Source of the DNA: JBHEPS01 sp046261635
Lineage (GTDB): Bacteria > Acidobacteriota > Thermoanaerobaculia > Gp7-AA8
Length of the DNA stretch: 6,067 bases
Reading direction: 5' to 3'
Assembly (NCBI GenBank): GCA_046261635.1
Contig: JBHEOL010000087.1
Location: 1 to 6,067, forward strand
The translations under genes were made by a program, and so were the position numbers. Shown here in pieces: positions 1 through 5,256 of the stretch; position 1 is the stretch's first letter; each line of letters opens with the position of its first letter. The notes under the pieces were generated by a model. That model was given only the letters and a program-made list of their open reading frames with translations. It made no database searches and had not been told where the DNA came from.

Positions 1-425
1 GTCGAGCCGTCGTAGAGCGAGGCGTTCGCGACGTCGAGCCCGGTCAGCAGGCACTGATGCGTCTGATACTCGAAGATCGCCTGCAGCGTTCCCTGCGAGA
101 CTTCCGGCTGGTACGGGGTGTACGCCGTCAGGAACTCGGAGCGCAGCAGGAGTTGATCGACGCAGGCGGGCTGGTAGTGCGGATAGACGCCCGCTCCGAT
201 GAAGGAGAGGTTGCGGTCGATGGAGAGATTCTTCGCGCCGCGCTCGTGGAACCAGCGCCGGACCTCGATCTCGGACCACGGTTTCGGAAGGTCGAGCAGG
301 CCCTCGAGCCGGACTTCGGGCGGGATGCTGTCGAAGAGGCGGTCGATCGAGTCGACGCCGATCGTACGGAGCATTTCCCGCACGTCTTCTTCCGCGTTCG
401 GGATGTAACGCATCGGAGCAGTCAT
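1..425 (-). CDS. gcvPA: Glycine dehydrogenase (decarboxylating) subunit 1, N-terminal part, runs off the window
   Basis: This is the first subunit of the split P-protein of the glycine cleavage system. With subunit 2 (GcvPB), which carries the PLP lysine, it decarboxylates glycine and passes the aminomethyl group to lipoyl-GcvH in the cytoplasm. The 141 visible codons carry family signatures: MRYIPN followed by EEDVREMLRTIGV (residues 5-24), SFIGAGVYPHY (74-84), SEFLTAYTPYQPEVSQGTLQ (96-115) and DVANASLYDGS (131-141). The C-terminal two thirds lie beyond position 1. The start is uncertain. In-frame ATGs lie at 431, 425 and 413, none with a convincing Shine-Dalgarno; 413 gives the most typical family N-terminus and 425 is an intermediate choice. 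It lies about 117 bases downstream of gcvH on the same strand and is probably the third operon gene, with gcvPB expected next. Split gcvP is known in Firmicutes, Thermotogae and Acidobacteria, unlike the fused protein of E. coli. Identity is secure; the exact start is not. Confidence 0.95.
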   Translation of the reverse strand, partial: MTAPMRYIPNAEEDVREMLRTIGVDSIDRLFDSIPPEVRLEGLLDLPKPWSEIEVRRWFHERGAKNLSIDRNLSFIGAGVYPHYQPACVDQLLLRSEFLTAYTPYQPEVSQGTLQAIFEYQTHQCLLTGLDVANASLYDGS

Positions 426-490
426 AGGCATTCTTTGGTGGGGGAGCCGACAGGGATGGGCGCCCGCGGGGTCGAGGGTTGATGATAGGA

Positions 491-521
491 GCCGGCCGCG
501 ATCGACCTCAACGCGGCCGGC
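491..521 (-). other. GC-rich hairpin between gcvH and gcvPA
   Basis: A perfect 10-bp inverted repeat, GCCGGCCGCG at 491-500 and its complement at 512-521, encloses an 11-base loop. It begins about 20 bases after the gcvH stop codon. On the minus-strand transcript no U-tract follows the stem, so it does not look like a standard intrinsic terminator. It could protect the 3' end of the gcvT-gcvH message or lower expression of gcvPA. The role is inferred; the base pairing is directly visible. Confidence 0.55.
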
Positions 522-542
522 CCGGATGGAGCGGTGGTCCGA

Positions 543-926
543 TCAGCTCTCGCTCTTGATGTAGTCGTCGTAATCCTCGGCCGACATCAGCTGCTCGAGC
601 TCGGACTTATCGGTCATTTTGATCTTGACCATCCACCCGTCGCCGTACGGGTCGCTGTTGACCAGGTCGGGCTTTTCGGTCAGGTGGTCGTTGACCTCGA
701 TCACCTCTCCCGACACCGGGACGAACAGCTCCGAGACGGCCTTGACCGACTCGATGCTTCCGAGCTCGTCGCCGACTTCGACCGTCGATCCGGCCTGGGG
801 CAGCTCGACGAAGACGACGTCACCGAGCTCCTTCTGTGCGTAATTGCTGATTCCGATCAGCGCGATATCGCCGTCGAGATGAACGTACTCGTGACTCCGG
901 GCGTAGTAGTTTTCGCGAGGTTCCAT
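543..926 (-). CDS. gcvH: Glycine cleavage system H protein (lipoyl carrier)
   Basis: GcvH carries the aminomethyl intermediate on a lipoyl-lysine arm between the P, T and L proteins. The 127-residue product matches the usual length of about 125-130. Visible features are the N-terminal YYARSHEYVHLDGD (residues 7-20), GISNYAQKELGDVVFVELP (25-43), the lipoylation site ESVKAVSEL with lysine 62 as the modified residue, and the C-terminal segment from residue 84 to 99, which contains NSDPYGDGWM (90-99). The ATG at 926 is preferred because a strong GAAGAGGAG at 937-945 lies 10 bases upstream. An in-frame ATG at 935 would add three residues (MPV) but sits one base from that site. The gene follows gcvT by 17 bases and the ribosome site overlaps the gcvT stop, so the two are probably translationally coupled. 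The tail is acidic (EDYDDYIKSES). Lipoylation needs LipA/LipB or LplA, not present here. Confidence 0.97.
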   Translation of the reverse strand: MEPRENYYARSHEYVHLDGDIALIGISNYAQKELGDVVFVELPQAGSTVEVGDELGSIESVKAVSELFVPVSGEVIEVNDHLTEKPDLVNSDPYGDGWMVKIKMTDKSELEQLMSAEDYDDYIKSES

Positions 927-936
927 GACTGGCATA

Positions 937-945
937 CTCCTCTTC
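937..945 (-). promoter_or_regulatory. Ribosome binding site of gcvH, overlapping the gcvT stop
   Basis: The minus strand reads GAAGAGGAG here, the best Shine-Dalgarno-like site in the operon. Its 10-base distance to the ATG at 926, against 1 base to the ATG at 935, decides the start in favour of 926. It overlaps the TGA stop of gcvT (944-946), an arrangement typical of coupled translation. Confidence 0.7.
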
Positions 946-2065
946 AGCTCTTTTTCGGTCTCTTGTAAAACGGGGTCGGTACCACCCGGGCGCGCGTCTG
1001 CTTGCCGCGGATGAGAATGTTGATCTCGGTTCCCTCGGCCGCGAGAGCGGGCGGCACGTAAGCCAGGCCGATCGCCTTCCCGAGGGTCGGTGAGTGCGTT
1101 CCGCTGGTCACGATTCCGACCTCCTCGTCGCCGTCGACGATCGGGTAGCCGTGGCGCGCGATGCCACGATCGGTCATCTCGAACCCGACCAGCTTCCTCT
1201 TCGGCCCCTCGCTCTTCTCTCTCTCGAGAACATCGCGGCCGAAGAAGTCGCCCTTGCCGAGCTTCACGGTCCAGCCGAGGTCCGCCTCGATCGGGGTCGT
1301 GGTGTGATCGATGTCGTTTCCGTACAGTGCCATCTTCGCTTCGAGCCGCAGCGTGTCGCGCGCTCCGAGCCCTGCCGGAATGACGCCCTTCTCGCGCCCA
1401 GCCTCCAGCATCTTCCGGAACAGGGGCGCCGCCGCCTCGGGCGCGACGTAGACCTCGAAGCCGTCCTCGCCCGTGTACCCGGTCCGCGAGACGATCGCCT
1501 CCGCCCCGCTCACCTTCCCACGAGAGAATCGGTAGTACCCGATCGAGGAAAGATCGAGGTCGGTCAGTTTCTGGAGAACGCCTTCGGCCTCGGGGCCCTG
1601 GATCGCCAGCTGCGCGAACTCCGCGCTCCTGTTCTCGACCGCGACGTCCATCTCCTTCGCCGCGTCCGCCATCCACTCGTAATCCTTCTCGGCGTTCGAG
1701 GCGTTCACGACCACGAGGTAGTCGTCCTCGGCATTCCGATAGATGAGGATGTCGTCGACGAACCCGCCGGTCGGGTAGAGCAGTCCATTGTAGTGGCAGC
1801 GGCCGTCCTCGAGCTTCGAGACGTCGTTGCAGGTCAGCTTCTGGAGCAGCTCGAGCGCCTGCGGGCCCCGGACGAACACCTCCCCCATGTGGGAGACATA
1901 GAAAATCCCGGCACGCTCGCGCACGGCGCGGTGCTCTTCGAGGATGCCCGAGAACTGGACCGGGAGCTCCCAGCCGCCGAAATCGACCATTTTCCCCCCC
2001 AGCTCACGCTCGAGCTCGTTGAGCGGGGTCTTTTTCAGTGGAGTGTCGGGGGGCGTTTCGGCCAT
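944..2065 (-). CDS. gcvT: Aminomethyltransferase (glycine cleavage T protein)
   Basis: GcvT transfers the methylene group from aminomethyl-lipoyl-GcvH to tetrahydrofolate, releasing ammonia. The product of 373 residues is close to the usual length (about 360-375). Family motifs are KKTPLNELERELGGKMVDFGGWELPVQF (11-38), SHMGEV (58-63), TGGFVDDILIY (99-109) with Asp104 matching the catalytic Asp97 of E. coli by my alignment, TGYTGEDGFEVYV (195-207), GLGARDTLRLEA (232-243), and GIVTSGTHSPTLGKAIGLAYV (317-337). The ATG at 2065 is chosen because the product then starts just ahead of the conserved TPL motif and a GGAGG lies 9 bases upstream. An in-frame extension upstream runs into intergenic repeats and is not believed. 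One oddity: Tyr56 stands where the family normally has Asp in FDVSHMG. It is the first gene of the operon, divergent from xerC. No glycine riboswitch was recognised in the leader. Confidence 0.97.
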   Translation of the reverse strand: MAETPPDTPLKKTPLNELERELGGKMVDFGGWELPVQFSGILEEHRAVRERAGIFYVSHMGEVFVRGPQALELLQKLTCNDVSKLEDGRCHYNGLLYPTGGFVDDILIYRNAEDDYLVVVNASNAEKDYEWMADAAKEMDVAVENRSAEFAQLAIQGPEAEGVLQKLTDLDLSSIGYYRFSRGKVSGAEAIVSRTGYTGEDGFEVYVAPEAAAPLFRKMLEAGREKGVIPAGLGARDTLRLEAKMALYGNDIDHTTTPIEADLGWTVKLGKGDFFGRDVLEREKSEGPKRKLVGFEMTDRGIARHGYPIVDGDEEVGIVTSGTHSPTLGKAIGLAYVPPALAAEGTEINILIRGKQTRARVVPTPFYKRPKKS

Positions 2066-2066
2066 G

Positions 2067-2080
2067 CGGAGGAGCCTCCG
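2067..2080 (-). promoter_or_regulatory. Ribosome binding site of gcvT inside a short palindrome
   Basis: On the minus strand this reads CGGAGGCTCCTCCG, a near-perfect palindrome with two central bases. The GGAGG Shine-Dalgarno occupies 2075-2079, 9 bases before the ATG at 2065. In RNA the site could pair with the CTCC downstream, forming a 5-bp stem with a 4-base loop that would mask the ribosome site. The masking is inferred. Confidence 0.5.
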
Positions 2081-2090
2081 AAGAGGGCGT

Positions 2091-2119
2091 AACGTAACAC
2101 GAGCAAAAACAACCGGCAA
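2091..2119 (-). promoter_or_regulatory. Candidate sigma70-type promoter for the gcv operon
   Basis: On the minus strand a TTGCCG (2114-2119) is followed after exactly 17 bases by TACGTT (2091-2096), giving a predicted transcript start near 2084 and a leader of about 19 bases before the gcvT ATG. The match is 4 of 6 at -35 and only 3 of 6 at -10, so this is a weak call supported mainly by spacing and position. Confidence 0.25.
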
Positions 2120-2167
2120 GCGAATTCCGACCATGACGAAAGGGGGCGAAATCACGCGGGAGTAGTA

Positions 2168-2268
2168 CGAATAGGACGAATAGGACCTATAGGACCTATA
2201 GGACGGAGACCAGTCGGGGCCGGCAAAGCCCACATTCGTCCTATTCGTCCTATCCGTCCTATCGTCCC
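2168..2268. repeat. Intergenic array of 9-bp units in inverted orientation
   Basis: The left half (2168-2206) is four tandem 9-mers, CGAATAGGA twice then CCTATAGGA twice, followed by a partial unit. The right half (2235-2268) holds the complement-type units TTCGTCCTA twice, TCCGTCCTA once and a partial. A 15-base perfect inverted match links 2171-2185 with 2239-2253, around a central spacer of about 28 bases that contains GGGGCCGGC. A transcript through it could fold into a long stem in several registers. It lies between the divergent gcvT and xerC genes, 55 bases before the xerC start. The common core is TAGGA with variable bases between. This is probably a dispersed intergenic repeat, but only one copy is in this window. 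Function unknown. Confidence 0.85.
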
Positions 2269-2311
2269 AACCCCCACCCTTCCCGCACCAACCGCCCACC
2301 CACCTTTGAAC

Positions 2312-2317
2312 TACCAT
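2312..2317 (+). promoter_or_regulatory. Candidate -10 element for a leaderless xerC transcript
   Basis: TACCAT matches the TATAAT consensus at 4 of 6 positions and lies 6 bases before the GTG start of xerC. Transcription from it would begin at or next to the start codon. No good -35 hexamer is visible in the C-rich stretch upstream. The call is speculative. Confidence 0.25.
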
Positions 2318-2323
2318 TAGGGG

Positions 2324-3232
2324 GTGAAGAGCGAGATCGGTGACTTCCTCGATTACCTGACTTACGAGCGCAATGTCTCGATCCACACCGTCGAGGCGTA
2401 CCGCTCCGATCTCGACGCTTTCTTCCTCTTTCTCTGCAACGACTACTTCACGACCAGCTTCGAGCTCCTCGATCCCCGGCAGATCGACCACCTGGCGGTG
2501 CGCTCCTGGCTGGCCCACCAGCAGCGGCGGAAGATGTCCCGCTCCTCGGTCGCCCGTCGCCTCTCGGCGGCCCGCTCCTTTTTCCGCTTTCTGATGCGGG
2601 AAGGGGTCGTCGAGGCCAACCCCGCGCGCGCCGTCGCCACGCCAAAGCGGGAAAAACACCTTCCCGCCGTCCTGCAGATCCCCGACATCGCCCTTCTTCT
2701 CGAACAGCCCGACCCTGCCTCCCCCCTCGGGCTGCGCGACCTGGCCTGGCTCGAGATCCTCTACGCCAGCGGCATCCGCGTGAGCGAGCTGGTCGCCATC
2801 GACCTCGACGACATCCAGCTCAAGGCGCGCCTACTCAAGGTCTACGGGAAAGGGTCGAAGGAGCGGATCGTCCCGTTCGGTCGAAAAGCCGAGCAGGCCG
2901 TGCGGCAGTGGCTGGAAGCCCGCAGCAGCATCGTCGGCGGCCGCTTCGAGGAAGAGCAGCCGCTCCTGGTCAACCATCGCGGGCAGAGGATCACGACCCG
3001 GAGCATCCGGAGACTCCTCGCCGGCTACGTACGCTCGGCCGCGCTGCGCGCCGGCGTCTCCCCTCACACCCTACGCCATTCGTTCGCGACCCACCTGCTC
3101 AACGCCGGCGCCGACCTCCGCTCGATCCAGGAGCTCCTCGGACACGTCTCCCTCTCGACCACCCAGAAGTACACCCACCTGACGGATTCCAAACTGATCG
3201 AGGTCTATCGGAAGGCGCACCCCCGGGGATAA
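2324..3232 (+). CDS. xerC: Site-specific tyrosine recombinase, XerC type
   Basis: XerC and XerD together resolve chromosome dimers at dif during division. The product has 302 residues (family about 295-305). Residues 3-90 are the N-terminal SAM-like DNA-binding domain (IGDFLDYLTYERNVSIHTVEAY, with the RSFFRFL helix at 84-90) and residues 110-302 the catalytic domain. All six catalytic residues are visible: Arg152 in GIRVSEL, Lys176 in YGKGSKER, His248 and Arg251 in PHTLRH, His274 in LLGH, and the nucleophile Tyr283 in QKYTHL. The C-terminal VYRKAHPRG resembles E. coli XerC (VYDAAHPRA), favouring XerC over XerD. The GTG start is forced: an in-frame TAG lies at 2318-2320 and the next ATG is codon 71. 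The Shine-Dalgarno is poor (G-run touching the start). Arrays of short repeats lie on both sides. Nothing suggests a mobile-element integrase: no att duplication, tRNA or excisionase is present. Confidence 0.93.
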   Translation: MKSEIGDFLDYLTYERNVSIHTVEAYRSDLDAFFLFLCNDYFTTSFELLDPRQIDHLAVRSWLAHQQRRKMSRSSVARRLSAARSFFRFLMREGVVEANPARAVATPKREKHLPAVLQIPDIALLLEQPDPASPLGLRDLAWLEILYASGIRVSELVAIDLDDIQLKARLLKVYGKGSKERIVPFGRKAEQAVRQWLEARSSIVGGRFEEEQPLLVNHRGQRITTRSIRRLLAGYVRSAALRAGVSPHTLRHSFATHLLNAGADLRSIQELLGHVSLSTTQKYTHLTDSKLIEVYRKAHPRG

Positions 3233-3394
3233 GGCAGAAGTCAGAAGGCAGAAGGCAGAAGGCAGAAGTAAATGCAAAGGCAGAAGCAGAAGAAGAGGCT
3301 CCACACGTTCCTCAATCTCTGTCAAGCTACTCCGGCGCGCTTCTTGATGTTGTCTTTGCTGTTACTTCTGCCTTCTGACTTCTGCCTTCTGCCT
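3231..3394. repeat. Array of 7-bp units (GGCAGAA) in inverted orientation
   Basis: The left arm has five tandem heptamers from 3233 to 3267, four GGCAGAA and one GTCAGAA, with degenerate copies on to about 3298. The right arm (3362-3394) has the complementary TTCTGCC three times and TTCTGAC once. A 24-base perfect inverted match links 3231-3254 with 3365-3388. In another register 3240-3271 matches 3362-3393 at 30 of 32 bases, both ending in the same GTAA/TTAC boundary. The loop of about 90 bases (3272-3361) has no recognisable gene. The array starts inside the xerC stop codon and ends 11 bases before the ATG of the next gene. Heptamer arrays like this are known as dispersed intergenic repeats in several phyla. 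It may act as a transcript-stabilising or terminating stem; that is inferred. Confidence 0.88.
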
Positions 3395-3405
3395 TGCAGG
3401 TAAAG

Positions 3406-5256
3406 ATGATTCAGGCGATCGTGCATCACGGGATTCTGAGCGACACGATCGAGTATTTCGCGACTGTCGCCGGGCCGAGCCTCGACCGGAAGTTCTTCTT
3501 CGAGCAGATCCGCGACCACCGCGGCCCGATGGTCCGCTACTTCGGCGGCCACGCCGAGGTCGCGCTCCAGCCCGAGGGCGTCCTTTTCTCGGGGAATGGC
3601 GGCATCTTCAGCGAGTACATGTTCGGCGGGCATTTTCCCGTCCAGGATCTGCTGAACGACGAGGTCGTGAACCGGCTGGTGCTGTTCGGCGGCGTTTACG
3701 ACCGCGAGGCGAAGGAGCTCCGGTTCACGGGGCACACGAGCGGGTTCGAGACGTATGACGATCTCTTCTTCCACGGCAACGCGGTCGCGAATCACTTTTT
3801 CTTCATCGACGACCGTGGCGCGACCAAAACCGTGCAGCAGCGGCAGGAGAAGACGATCCGGACGCTCGGCAAGCTGCTCAAGCGCTCGCACAAGGTCGGT
3901 CGCGGCCAGTTCCTCGACCTGAGCCACGAGCTGCACGTCGCGCTCGGCGAGCCGGAATCGACCCTGTTCCTGATCCGGCTCGTTCACCGGACCTATCAGC
4001 GTCACTACGAAGACTGCCGCGCGGCCTACCATGGGCAGCGGTCGCTCGCGGAACTGGGAGGCGTCGCCGCGGAGCGCGCGGGGATCGATCCCTATCAACG
4101 CGAGCGCATTCAGATCGACGTCGTCTATCACCACTCGGAGAACCACCAGCTCATCGACGAGTACAAGCGGGTGCTCGCGGCGTGCAGCGGATCGAGGATC
4201 GGGCCCTCCGAGCGCGCGCGCCTGATGCGGCTCCGCACGCTCTCGCTGCGCAACAACATCCCCCTCTCGATCTTCGACACGCTCGAGGACATCGTCCTGC
4301 AGGACGCCGGCCCTCGTCCCCTCGAGTTGGCGGAACAGGAACCGCCCTACATCCAGTCGACCCGGGAGATCCTCGAGGGATTTCTGCTCGGAAAATCGGT
4401 CAGCCGGAAGCTCGGCTCCGCGGACCTGGTGACCCTGCTGGAGAACAAGCAGAAGGCCGTCGGCAACCGCGATCAGGCCTTCGAGGAGATCCTTCTCGAT
4501 ACCGGGCGCGCGATCGACGAGGCAGCGCGCACCGAGGCGGACTTCGAGCGGATGGAGTCGTTCGGAGAGCTCATCACCCTGTTCGACCGCTTCGATCACA
4601 CGAGCATGCTGGTCAACAAGCTCGGCTTCATGGAAGACGTCGAGCTCTCGCCCGAGCACGTCCGCTCCATCCTCGGCAACATGCACGTGTTCGAAGAGCT
4701 CCGCCGCGGCCTGTTTCAGGGTCTCTTCATCGATCCCGTCGTCGGGAACGAGTACACCCTCTCCTACGGACGCCGCAAGCTGTTCGCCCTGATGCTCGGC
4801 ATCATGCAGATCGACCAGAACGAGGCAACCATCCAGGATGTCGCCGGCGAGATCGGAAGGATCAACCGCCAGGAGCGCGCTTACTTCTCGCTCTATCGTC
4901 TCGCCCGGCGCCGCATGATGTCGTTCTATCTCGAGCTCAACACGGCCGAGGGGCGCGAGACGTTCCGGAAAGAGATCGCCGACGAGGCATCCCGCGACTC
5001 CGAGCTGCGGGAGCTCATCGAGCTGATCGACGACAAGCTCATCGACGACGTCATCACCAAGATCCGCCTCGAGGCCTTCTACATCAACCAGCTGCTTCCG
5101 CGGATCGTCGACGAGCAGGACGCTGCGATCCGGAACGACTTCCTCGTCAACTCCGGTCTCGACCGATTCCAGATCGAGGACCTCGAAGAGGAGTACTTCG
5201 AGATGCGCGACTTCCCGCCGCAGCTTCTCAACGCCATCCGCCAGCCGCGCTCCTGA
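3406..5256 (+). CDS. Uncharacterised 616-residue soluble protein
   Basis: I do not recognise a functional domain. The ATG at 3406 is chosen over an in-frame TTG at 3394 because an AGG lies 5 bases upstream and the TTG falls in the repeat array. There is no signal peptide or membrane segment, so it is probably cytoplasmic. Residues 1-135 look mixed or beta-rich, with a glycine-rich stretch (FSGNGGIFSEYMFGGHFP, 61-78) and LVLFGGVYDREAKELRFTGH (91-110). From about 140 on it appears mainly alpha-helical and strongly charged, with HHSENHQLIDEYKRVL (242-257) and acidic helices such as ELRELIELIDDKLIDDVI (533-550). Only two cysteines are present (204, 260), with no Walker A, metal-binding or PLP motif. 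It faintly recalls uncharacterised proteins of about 600 residues in deltaproteobacteria and Acidobacteria (possibly TIGR04442), from memory only. Codon use is like its neighbours, so it is probably a native conserved gene. It is 173 bases after xerC on the same strand, so co-transcription is possible. Confidence 0.9.
   Translation: MIQAIVHHGILSDTIEYFATVAGPSLDRKFFFEQIRDHRGPMVRYFGGHAEVALQPEGVLFSGNGGIFSEYMFGGHFPVQDLLNDEVVNRLVLFGGVYDREAKELRFTGHTSGFETYDDLFFHGNAVANHFFFIDDRGATKTVQQRQEKTIRTLGKLLKRSHKVGRGQFLDLSHELHVALGEPESTLFLIRLVHRTYQRHYEDCRAAYHGQRSLAELGGVAAERAGIDPYQRERIQIDVVYHHSENHQLIDEYKRVLAACSGSRIGPSERARLMRLRTLSLRNNIPLSIFDTLEDIVLQDAGPRPLELAEQEPPYIQSTREILEGFLLGKSVSRKLGSADLVTLLENKQKAVGNRDQAFEEILLDTGRAIDEAARTEADFERMESFGELITLFDRFDHTSMLVNKLGFMEDVELSPEHVRSILGNMHVFEELRRGLFQGLFIDPVVGNEYTLSYGRRKLFALMLGIMQIDQNEATIQDVAGEIGRINRQERAYFSLYRLARRRMMSFYLELNTAEGRETFRKEIADEASRDSELRELIELIDDKLIDDVITKIRLEAFYINQLLPRIVDEQDAAIRNDFLVNSGLDRFQIEDLEEEYFEMRDFPPQLLNAIRQPRS

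Noticed and set aside
534..968. Open frame of 144 codons antisense to gcvH
   Set aside because: It mirrors gcvH, whose lipoyl site and family motifs are unmistakable. Long antisense frames are expected with high third-position GC.
1094..2092. Open frame of 332 codons antisense to gcvT
   Set aside because: It covers the real gcvT, and its product has no family motifs and an Arg/Leu/Val/Asp-biased composition typical of shadow frames.
2168..2268. CRISPR array
   Set aside because: The units are 9 bases with no unique spacers and occur in both orientations.
2066..2323. Glycine riboswitch ahead of gcvT
   Set aside because: I could not find the conserved aptamer core sequences in the minus-strand leader, and the likely leader is only about 19 bases long.
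2066..2659. N-terminal extension of gcvT through the intergenic region and across xerC
   Set aside because: The extension reads the 9-bp array as SYRSYRSY-type and DRTDRTNRTN-type peptide and overlaps xerC. GcvT homologues begin near the ATG at 2065.
2324..3232. Integrase of a genomic island or integron
   Set aside because: The protein is colinear with XerC over its full length, lacks an integron-type insertion, and no att duplication, tRNA or cargo genes flank it.
3231..3394. Insertion sequence or MITE
   Set aside because: The arms are inverted, but they are tandem heptamers rather than unique terminal repeats, and no target duplication or transposase is visible.
3322..4686. Open frame of 454 codons antisense to the unknown gene
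   Set aside because: It begins in the middle of the opposite frame and continues through the repeat array; translated heptamers make up its C-terminus. The plus-strand frame is longer and has more natural composition.
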